DNA from: Rhodocyclaceae bacterium
GTDB taxonomy: Bacteria; Pseudomonadota; Gammaproteobacteria; Burkholderiales; Rhodocyclaceae
Reading direction: 5' to 3'
Assembly (NCBI GenBank): GCA_019750575.1
Contig: JAIEOJ010000259.1
Coordinates: 1 to 43,941, forward strand
Length of the DNA: 43,941 bases
The notes under the pieces were generated by a model, which was given only the letters and a program-made list of their open reading frames with translations, was not told where the DNA came from and did no database searches. This document shows, one piece after another, positions 37,591 through 43,941 of the stretch (positions are counted from its first letter, which is position 1; each line of letters begins with the position of its first letter). The position numbers were made by a program, and so were the translations under genes.

Positions 37591-39225
37591 TTGCGCCTGC
37601 CCACGACTCCCCTTGCTGCCCTGACTGCCGTGCTGATTGCAGCCCTGGTGGCGCTGCCGGTATTCGTGGTCGGCAGCAATCTTTTCTTCGGCGGTACCGG
37701 CGATACCTGGGCGCACCTGATGGCCACGGTGCTGCCTGAATACGTGGCCAATACCCTGTGGCTGTGTCTGGGCGTCGGCACCGGCGTGATGGCGGTGGGG
37801 GTCGGGGCGGCCTGGCTCACGGCCATGCACGACTTTCCCGGACGTCGCATCTTCGAGTGGGCGCTGGTGATTCCGCTGGCCATGCCGGCCTATGTCATGG
37901 CCTATACCTATACCGATCTGCTGCAGTTCGTCGGCCCGGTGCAGACCTGGCTGCGCGAGGTGTTCGGCTGGCACTACGGCGACTACTGGTTTCCGGATGT
38001 ACGCAGCCTCGGCGGCGCGATCGTGCTTTTCATCTGCGTGCTCTATCCCTATGTATATCTGCTGGCACGCACCGTCTTTCTGGAGCGGGCCGGCTCGGCG
38101 CTGGAAGCCGCACGTTCGCTGGGCCTGTCGCCCTGGGCCAGTTTCTGGCGCGTGTCGATTCCGCTGGCACGGCCGGCGCTGGTGGCCGGCACGGCCCTGG
38201 CGTTGATGGAAACCCTGGCCGACTACGGCACCGTGGCCTATTTCGGCGTCAATACCTTTACCACCGGCATCTATCGCACCTGGTTTGCCTTGGGCGATCG
38301 GGTTGCCTCGGCGCAGCTGGCCGGTTGTCTGTTGAGTTTTGTCTTTCTGCTGCTGGCGCTGGAGCATTTCAGCCGCGGCCGGGCCCGCTTCGGTGCCGGT
38401 GCGGCGCGCAGCCGCAGCGTCGTGAGCCGCGCGCTCAAGGGGTGGCGCGGCTGGGCGGCGAGCGCTTTGTGTTTGCTGCCCTTGCTGGTCGGTTTTCTCT
38501 TGCCGGCCGGCATCCTGCTCGAGATGGCCTTGAGTGAGGGCGATGCGCAATTCGGGACGCGCTTCTTCATTCTTGCGCGCAACAGCGTGGTGCTGGCTTC
38601 GCTTACCGCGGTGCTGGCCATGTTGCTGGCAGTGGTCCTGGCCTACGCGGCGCGTTCACGGCGCAGCCGGATGCCGCGCTGGGCCAATCGCATCGTCAGC
38701 CTCGGTTATGCGGTACCGGGTTCGGTGATTGCCGTGGGCGTGCTGATACCGGTGACCCGCCTTGACCATGTGCTGGCCTCGACCTGGCAGGCGCTGACGG
38801 GCAGCAATCCTGGCCTGATCCTGACCGGCGGCATCGCTGCCCTGGTCTATGCCTACCTCGTGCGCTTCCTCGGCATGGCCCTGCAGACGGTGGAGGCGGG
38901 GCTGGTCAAGGTGACGCCGAACATGGACGATGCCGCGAAAAGCCTGGGCTGCAGCTCGGGCGAAACGCTGCGCCGCGTGCATCTGCCCATGCTGCGCGGC
39001 AGCCTGCTGACCGCCGGCCTGCTGGTATTCGTGGATGTGATGAAGGAGTTGCCCGCCACGCTGGTGATGCGTCCCTTCAATTTCGATACGCTGGCCACCC
39101 AGACCTATATTCTTGCCGCCGATGAGCGTCTGACCGAGGCATCGACGGCGGCACTGACCATTGTTGTCGTCGGCCTGCTGCCGTTGATTGCCCTGTCGAG
39201 GCAGATTGCCCGCAGTCGCCGCTGA
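37591..39225 (+). CDS. Iron ABC transporter permease (FbpB-like), TTG start
   Basis: Duplicated 12-TM permease with two EAA loops (ALEAARSLGLSPWASFWRVSIPLARPAL; DDAAKSLGCSSGETLRRVHLPMLRGSL). Confidence 0.9.
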   Translation: MRLPTTPLAALTAVLIAALVALPVFVVGSNLFFGGTGDTWAHLMATVLPEYVANTLWLCLGVGTGVMAVGVGAAWLTAMHDFPGRRIFEWALVIPLAMPAYVMAYTYTDLLQFVGPVQTWLREVFGWHYGDYWFPDVRSLGGAIVLFICVLYPYVYLLARTVFLERAGSALEAARSLGLSPWASFWRVSIPLARPALVAGTALALMETLADYGTVAYFGVNTFTTGIYRTWFALGDRVASAQLAGCLLSFVFLLLALEHFSRGRARFGAGAARSRSVVSRALKGWRGWAASALCLLPLLVGFLLPAGILLEMALSEGDAQFGTRFFILARNSVVLASLTAVLAMLLAVVLAYAARSRRSRMPRWANRIVSLGYAVPGSVIAVGVLIPVTRLDHVLASTWQALTGSNPGLILTGGIAALVYAYLVRFLGMALQTVEAGLVKVTPNMDDAAKSLGCSSGETLRRVHLPMLRGSLLTAGLLVFVDVMKELPATLVMRPFNFDTLATQTYILAADERLTEASTAALTIVVVGLLPLIALSRQIARSRR

Positions 39226-39264
39226 GCGCCCGGGCAGTCAGGCGCGGCAAGGACCACCGCACAT

Positions 39265-39302
39265 AAAAAAGGCCTCGCTCTTTTCAGGGAGCGAGGCCTT
39301 TT
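39265..39302. terminator. Bidirectional rho-independent terminator between convergent permease and fbpA
   Basis: AAAAAAGGCCTCGCTCttttcaggGAGCGAGGCCTTTT. Confidence 0.88.
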
Positions 39303-39319
39303 GCTGCAGCGGTTCAGGT

Positions 39320-40345
39320 TCAGCGATAACCGGAACGATCCGAGATCTTCTGTGCCACGGTGGCGTTCTTGGCCAGGGTAGCGACCGGCAGGGTGTCTTC
39401 CTTGAACTTGCCGAGTGATTCGAGAGCTTCATTCCTGGTCGCGGCGTTCGCGAGAACCGGCCACTCATTATTGCCTTCGGCAAAGTATTCCTGAGCCAGA
39501 TCGGACACCAGGTACTCCATGAACTTCACGGCGGCTTCCTTGTGCGGCGCGGTCTTGAGCATGCCGCCGCCGGAGATGTTCACGTGCGTGCCGTAGCTCT
39601 TCTGGTTCGGCCAGACGATGCCGATGTTGTCCATGACCTTCTTGTCTTCTGGCTTGGCCGAGCGCAGCAGGCGCACCAGATAGTAGGTGTTGGACACCGC
39701 TACGCCGCATTCGCCGGCGCTGACGGCCTTGATCTGGTCGGTATCGCCGCCCTTGGGTGCGCGCGCGAAGTTGGCGACGATGCCCTTGGCCCACTCTTCG
39801 GTCCTGGCTTCGCCGTTATGTGCGACGAGTGCGGCCATCAGCGAGATGTTGTAGGGATGCGCGCCCGAACGCGAACACACCTTGCTCTTGAACCTGGGCG
39901 TGGCGAGGTCTTCGTAGTTCTGCACATCGGCAGCCGCGAACTGCGACTTGTTGTAGATGATGACGCGGGCGCGCTTGGAAAAGGCAAACCAGCTGTCGGA
40001 ACGCAGATGCTTGGGAATGCGCGACTCCAGTACCTTGGATTTGACCGGCGCGAACAGGCCGAGCTGTTCCGCCTGTGCCAGACGCGAGGCATCGACGGTC
40101 AGGAAGACATCGGCCGGGCTGTTGGCACCTTCGTTCTTGATGCGCTCGAGCAGCTCTTCTTCCTTGCCCTCGATGCGGTTGATGGTGATGCCGGTGATGC
40201 GCGTAAAGTTGCTGTAGAGCGCTTCATCGGTCTGGTAGTGGCGGGCGGAATACAGGTTCAGCACCTTGTCTTCGGCCTGGACTGCGCCTGCCAGCGCGGT
40301 CAGGAGCAGGGTGCTCAGGGCGGTTCTCAGAATGGGCTTCATCAT
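39320..40345 (-). CDS. fbpA: Fe(3+) ABC transporter substrate-binding protein
   Basis: KVLNLYSARHYQTDEALYSNFTRITGITINRIEGKEEELLERIKNEG; SGAHPYNISLMAALV; VSNTYYLVRLL. Confidence 0.92.
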   Translation of the reverse strand: MMKPILRTALSTLLLTALAGAVQAEDKVLNLYSARHYQTDEALYSNFTRITGITINRIEGKEEELLERIKNEGANSPADVFLTVDASRLAQAEQLGLFAPVKSKVLESRIPKHLRSDSWFAFSKRARVIIYNKSQFAAADVQNYEDLATPRFKSKVCSRSGAHPYNISLMAALVAHNGEARTEEWAKGIVANFARAPKGGDTDQIKAVSAGECGVAVSNTYYLVRLLRSAKPEDKKVMDNIGIVWPNQKSYGTHVNISGGGMLKTAPHKEAAVKFMEYLVSDLAQEYFAEGNNEWPVLANAATRNEALESLGKFKEDTLPVATLAKNATVAQKISDRSGYR

Positions 40346-40396
40346 GGTCCTTCGGGTAGTGCCTGTTTAATGAAAGAAAGTCTGGCGCATTCTAAA

Positions 40397-40411
40397 CGCT
40401 AACAATTCTCA
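40397..40411 (-). promoter_or_regulatory. Candidate Fur box upstream of fbpA
   Basis: minus strand TGAGAATtGTTAGCG versus 7-1-7 TGATAATnATTATCA (10 to 11 of 14 positions match). Confidence 0.45.
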
Positions 40412-40432
40412 TGTGCAAGGAGTTTCAGGCGC

Positions 40433-40458
40433 AAAAAAACCAGCGCGCGGCTGGTTTT
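40433..40458 (-). terminator. Rho-independent terminator downstream of the NlpC/P60 gene
   Basis: AAAAAAACCAGCgcgcgGCTGGTTTT. Confidence 0.75.
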
Positions 40459-40482
40459 GTCGTGGCTACCTGCAGGCAGGCT

Positions 40483-41007
40483 TTATTCCATGCTGACGCG
40501 ACGAGCGCCCTCGTAACGCTTGGCCCAGTATGCTTCGCGCATGCTTTCAATGCGCACCTTGCCGCCTGCACGTGGTGAGTGGATGAACTGGCCTTCACCC
40601 AGATAGATGCCGACATGGGAGAAGGTGCGGCGCATGGTGTTGAAGAACACCAGATCGCCCGGCTGCAGCTCGCTCTTCTTGATGGCTTCGCCTTCCTTGC
40701 TGATCTCGCGCGAGGTACGCGGGAGGATCAGGCCCATGCCTTCACGGAATACGTGACCGACAAAGCCGCTGCAGTCAAAGCCGGTTTCCGGCGAGGTTCC
40801 GCCGCGCTTGTAGCTGACGCCGATCAGACCCATGGCATCGTCCACCGCCGTCTGCAGTGACAGAGTGGCGCGACTCATCAGAGAGGATCCCTCGCGCGCC
40901 GGCACATCGGCAACGGCTTCGCCCGCCTGCACGGAGGCAGCGGAGAGGGCGAGCAGTGCGGAAAAAATGGCCGCAACAGGAGTGGGGTTAAAACGCATGG
41001 CCAGCAA
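40483..41007 (-). CDS. C40 family (NlpC/P60) peptidase
   Basis: GFDCSGFVGHVFREGMGLILPRTSREISKEGEAIKKSELQPGDLVFFNT; SHVGIYLGEGQFIHSP. Confidence 0.93.
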   Translation of the reverse strand: MLAMRFNPTPVAAIFSALLALSAASVQAGEAVADVPAREGSSLMSRATLSLQTAVDDAMGLIGVSYKRGGTSPETGFDCSGFVGHVFREGMGLILPRTSREISKEGEAIKKSELQPGDLVFFNTMRRTFSHVGIYLGEGQFIHSPRAGGKVRIESMREAYWAKRYEGARRVSME

Positions 41008-41068
41008 TATAACCGGAGAACTCCGTCAATGCAAACCGCCACTTTTCGCCGAAAGTTTGCAGAAGTTC

Positions 41069-41097
41069 TTCCACACCGCAGAAAAATCTCCTATAAT
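41069..41097 (+). promoter_or_regulatory. Sigma-70 promoter for tRNA-Val (possibly reading into thrS)
   Basis: TTCCAC-N17-TATAAT, 12 bp before the tRNA 5' end. Confidence 0.7.
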
Positions 41098-41109
41098 GAT
41101 CGTCTTTGC

Positions 41110-41186
41110 AGGCGCGTAGCTCAGCTGGTTAGAGCACCACCTTGACATGGTGGGGGTCGTTGGTTCGAGTCCAATCGCGCCTACCA
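41110..41186 (+). tRNA. tRNA-Val(GAC)
   Basis: AGGCGCG/CGCGCCT acceptor stem, TAGCTCAGCTGGTTAGAGC D-arm, CCACCTTGACATGGTGG anticodon arm (GAC), TTCGAGT T-loop, encoded CCA. Confidence 0.96.
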
Positions 41187-41199
41187 GAATCCTGGTAGG

Positions 41200-41228
41200 A
41201 CGTTTTCAAAACCGGTTTTTGAAAACGT
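41200..41228. other. Near-perfect 29-nt palindrome between tRNA-Val and the thrS leader
   Basis: ACGTTTTCAAAACC-GGTTTTTGAAAACGT. Confidence 0.8.
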
Positions 41229-41251
41229 TAACCCTAGAGGGAGTAATCGGA

Positions 41252-41284
41252 ATGACCCGAACTCGAACTTTCACCGCAGCGTAA
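41252..41284 (+). CDS. Putative threonine-rich leader peptide MTRTRTFTAA (below ORF-track size cutoff)
   Basis: ATG ACC CGA ACT CGA ACT TTC ACC GCA GCG TAA, SD 8 nt upstream; 4 Thr codons of 10. Confidence 0.68.
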   Translation: MTRTRTFTAA

Positions 41285-41325
41285 AACGCCCGGGTAGAGT
41301 TCGGCTCGTTCAGTTCCCTCTGAAT

Positions 41326-41357
41326 AAAAAGTGCGGCTCACCCCCGCACTTTTTTTT
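41326..41357 (+). terminator. Intrinsic terminator between leader ORF and thrS
   Basis: AAAAAGTGCGGctcacccCCGCACTTTTTTTT. Confidence 0.9.
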
Positions 41358-41401
41358 CGTCCATCGTTTCCACGCACAAAGAAATTCCTAAAGGTCCGCA
41401 T

Positions 41402-43318
41402 ATGCCCGCGATTCGTTTGCCCGATGGTTCCGAACGTCGCTTTGACCAAGCCGTCACCGTTGCCGATGTGGCCGCCGCTATCGGCCCCGGCCTTGCCAAG
41501 GCTGCCATTGCCGGCAAGGTGGATGGCAAGGTGGTCGATACCTCCTTCCGTATCGAAAACGATGCGGACTTGGCCATCATCACCGACAAGGATCCTGAAG
41601 GCCTCGACACCATCCGCCACTCGACCGCTCACTTGCTGGCCTATGCCGTCAAGGAACTTTTCCCGGAGGCGCAGGTGACCATCGGTCCGGTCATCGAAAA
41701 CGGCTTCTATTACGACTTCGCCTACAAGCGCCCGTTCACGCCGGAAGATCTGGCGGCGATCGAGAAGCGCATGGCCGAGCTGGCCAAGAAGGATCTGCCC
41801 GTTACGCGCGAAGTCTGGTCGCGTGACAAGGCGGTGGAGTTCTTCAAGGGCATCGGCGAGATCTACAAGGCCGAACTGATTGCCGCGATTCCGGCCAACG
41901 AAGATGTGTCTCTCTATAGAGAGGGCGACTTCATCGATTTGTGCCGCGGCCCGCACGTGCCGTCTACCGGCAAGCTCAAGGCCTTCAAGTTGATGAAGGT
42001 GGCTGGTGCCTACTGGCGTGGCGACTCCAAGAATGAGCAGTTGCAACGCATCTACGGTACCGCCTGGGCCAAGAAGGACGAGCTCGACGCCTATCTGCAT
42101 ATGCTCGAAGAGGCCGAGAAGCGCGATCACCGCAAGCTCGGCAAGGCGCTGGATCTGTTCCATCTGCAGGAAGAGGCGCCGGGCCTGGTGTTCTGGCATC
42201 CGCACGGCTGGACCGTGTGGCAGGAAATCGAGCAGTACATGCGCGCCGTCTATCGCGACAACGGCTATCAGGAAGTGCGCTGCCCGCAGATTCTCGACAA
42301 GACCCTGTGGGAAAAGTCGGGCCACTGGGAGCATTACAAGGCGAACATGTTCACCACTGAATCGGAAAGCCGTGATTACGCGGTCAAGCCGATGAACTGT
42401 CCCGGCCATATCCAGATTTTCAACGACGGTCTGCGCTCGTACAAGGAGCTGCCGCTGCGTTACGGCGAGTTTGGTTCCTGTCACCGCAACGAGCCCTCGG
42501 GTGCGCTGCACGGCATCATGCGTGTGCGCGGCTTCACCCAGGACGACGGTCACATCTTCTGTACCGACGACCAGATCGAGCCGGAAGTCACTGCCTTCAA
42601 TGCCTTGGTGCGCAAGGTTTATGCAGACTTCGGTTTTACCGATGTGTCGGTCAAGCTGGCGCTGCGTCCGGACAGCCGTGTCGGTTCCGACGAGGTCTGG
42701 GACAAGGCCGAAAACGCGCTGCGTTCGGGCCTGCGTGCCAGCGGTCTCGAGTGGGAAGAGCTGCCGGGAGAGGGCGCCTTCTACGGTCCCAAGATCGAAT
42801 TCCACATCAAGGATGCGATCGGCCGTTCCTGGCAGTGCGGTACGGTGCAGGTCGACTTCTCCATGCCGACCCGGCTGGGCGCCGAATATGTGGGCGAAGA
42901 CAATGCGCGCCACATCCCGGTGATGTTGCACCGCGCGATCCTCGGTTCATTGGAACGCTTCATCGGCATATTGATTGAAAACCACGCTGGCGCACTGCCT
43001 TTGTGGCTGTCGCCGGTGCAGGTAGTGGTCGCTAACATTTCCGAAGCACAGGGCGAATACGCGCAGGATGTCGCCCAAAAGCTGCGCGCGGCCGGCTTCC
43101 GCGTCGAGTGCGATTTGCGTAGCGAGAAAATTAACTATAAAATACGCGAACATAGCTTGTTGAAGCGTCCCTACCAAGTCGTCATCGGTGACAAGGAAAA
43201 GGAAGCTGGGTTGGTCGCCGTGCGTGCCCGCGGCAATCAGGATTTAGGGCAAATGACTCCCGAAGCCTTGATTGAACGCCTGCTGCAAGAGAAAAGCAGC
43301 CGGGGCGTGGCGATCTGA
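41402..43318 (+). CDS. thrS: Threonyl-tRNA synthetase
   Basis: [40 protein letters not shown] (TGS); [31 protein letters not shown]-like [27 protein letters not shown]. Confidence 0.98.
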   Translation: MPAIRLPDGSERRFDQAVTVADVAAAIGPGLAKAAIAGKVDGKVVDTSFRIENDADLAIITDKDPEGLDTIRHSTAHLLAYAVKELFPEAQVTIGPVIENGFYYDFAYKRPFTPEDLAAIEKRMAELAKKDLPVTREVWSRDKAVEFFKGIGEIYKAELIAAIPANEDVSLYREGDFIDLCRGPHVPSTGKLKAFKLMKVAGAYWRGDSKNEQLQRIYGTAWAKKDELDAYLHMLEEAEKRDHRKLGKALDLFHLQEEAPGLVFWHPHGWTVWQEIEQYMRAVYRDNGYQEVRCPQILDKTLWEKSGHWEHYKANMFTTESESRDYAVKPMNCPGHIQIFNDGLRSYKELPLRYGEFGSCHRNEPSGALHGIMRVRGFTQDDGHIFCTDDQIEPEVTAFNALVRKVYADFGFTDVSVKLALRPDSRVGSDEVWDKAENALRSGLRASGLEWEELPGEGAFYGPKIEFHIKDAIGRSWQCGTVQVDFSMPTRLGAEYVGEDNARHIPVMLHRAILGSLERFIGILIENHAGALPLWLSPVQVVVANISEAQGEYAQDVAQKLRAAGFRVECDLRSEKINYKIREHSLLKRPYQVVIGDKEKEAGLVAVRARGNQDLGQMTPEALIERLLQEKSSRGVAI

Positions 43319-43345
43319 TTTTTAGAATTTATGGAGAACTGAACC

Positions 43346-43864
43346 ATCGCTCAAGATAAGACGCAACGCGTCAACGGTGAAATCACTGCGGCTGAAGTCC
43401 GTCTGGTCGGCCCCGATAGCGAGCAACTCGGCATCATGGGTTTACGAGCTGCATTGGCAATGGCCGAAGAGGCCGAACTTGATCTGGTCGAGATTGCGCC
43501 GCTGGCCCAGCCGCCCGTGTGCCGCATCATGGACTTCGGCAAGTTCAAGTACCAGGAAGCCAAGCGCCAGCATGAAGCCAAGCTGAAGCAGAAGCAGGTT
43601 CAGGTCAAGGAAATCAAGTTCCGTCCGGGTACCGACGAGAACGACTACCAGATCAAGATGCGCAATCTGGTGAAGTTTTTGAATGAAGGCGACAAGGCCA
43701 AGATCACGCTGCGTTTCCGCGGTCGTGAAATGGCCCACCAAGAGATTGGGATGCGCCAGCTGGAACGTGTGAAGGCGGATCTCGATGAAATCGCGATCGT
43801 CGAGCAGTTCCCCAAGATGGAAGGTCGTCAGCTCGTGATGATGCTGGCGCCGAAGAAGAAGTAA
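43346..43864 (+). CDS. infC: Translation initiation factor IF-3, ATC start codon
   Basis: ATCGCTCAAGATAAGACGCAACGCGTCAACGGTGAAATC = (M)[30 protein letters not shown]...; ORF track (ATG at 43436) misses the N-terminus. Confidence 0.93.
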   Translation: MAQDKTQRVNGEITAAEVRLVGPDSEQLGIMGLRAALAMAEEAELDLVEIAPLAQPPVCRIMDFGKFKYQEAKRQHEAKLKQKQVQVKEIKFRPGTDENDYQIKMRNLVKFLNEGDKAKITLRFRGREMAHQEIGMRQLERVKADLDEIAIVEQFPKMEGRQLVMMLAPKKK

Positions 43865-43878
43865 GCAGTAAAGAATTC

Positions 43879-43902
43879 CCGCCGTTGCGCAAGCAGCGGC
43901 GG
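43879..43902 (+). other. GNRA-tetraloop hairpin just after infC
   Basis: CCGCCGTTGC-GCAA-GCAGCGGCGG: 10-bp stem (one G-U) with GCAA loop. Confidence 0.75.
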
Positions 43903-43941
43903 CAATACCGTGGTTCCGGGTTCCCAAGTGCTTCCAAGGTG

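Larger units (their letters stand above)
41236..41357 (+). promoter_or_regulatory. Candidate ribosome-mediated attenuator leader of thrS
   Basis: SD AGAGGGAG (41236-41243), Thr-rich 10-codon ORF, inverted repeats CCGAACTC/GAGTTCGG and AGAGGGA/TCCCTCT, then intrinsic terminator before thrS. Confidence 0.7.

Noticed and set aside
41236-41321. Cryptic second tRNA or tRNA-like pseudogene after tRNA-Val
   Set aside because: Stems can be drawn, but there is no T-loop, D-loop or CCA consensus
41236-41357. T-box riboswitch upstream of thrS
   Set aside because: No T-box sequence (such as AGGGUGGNACCGCG) or specifier-loop architecture, and T-boxes are not expected in this type of organism; the Thr-rich ORF explains the region better
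41234-42931. 565-aa minus-strand ORF opposite thrS
   Set aside because: Shadow ORF of a strongly conserved gene, and it would run through the thrS leader terminator

Overview
This 43.9 kb window is ordinary-looking betaproteobacterial chromosome (lineage inferred only from gene content and style). Left to right it holds: (i) a glycan and glycosyltransferase cluster with SAM methyltransferases, a WecE/RffA-like sugar aminotransferase, a multidomain glycosyltransferase, an unknown conserved-looking protein, and a 1383-aa protein with two TPR plus GT41 (OGT/SPINDLY) modules; (ii) HU, rdgC and an M48 peptidase; (iii) a late flagellar cluster, fliC-flaG-fliD-fliS-fliT-fliK-fhlB-ycgR; (iv) a DHH phosphoesterase, an orphan GspE/PilB-type ATPase and a FecR/VWA/MoxR operon; (v) DUF1841, nth, rsxB and dsbB; (vi) an assimilatory sulfate operon, tauE-cysI-DUF934-cysH-cysD-cysN; (vii) pyrD, the N-degron transferases bpt and aat, and an Fbp-type iron ABC transporter; (viii) an NlpC/P60 peptidase, tRNA-Val(GAC), thrS and infC. 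The most interesting item is between tRNA-Val and thrS: an unannotated 10-codon Shine-Dalgarno-preceded ORF, M-T-R-T-R-T-F-T-A-A-stop (4 Thr codons), then alternative inverted repeats and a strong intrinsic terminator just before thrS. This has the layout of a ribosome-mediated attenuator for threonyl-tRNA synthetase. Other notable items: three copies of a palindromic CACAGAG element that each supply the TGA stop codon of the preceding gene, a perfect 15-bp hairpin whose 3-nt loop is the UAA stop of cysN, a sigma-28 promoter and long structured leader for fliC, two REP-like inverted pairs, and a G-quadruplex-type heptamer repeat beside the pyrD stop. No CRISPR array, rRNA, prophage or intact IS was seen. 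No database search or folding was run; all family names come from recognising protein sequence motifs.
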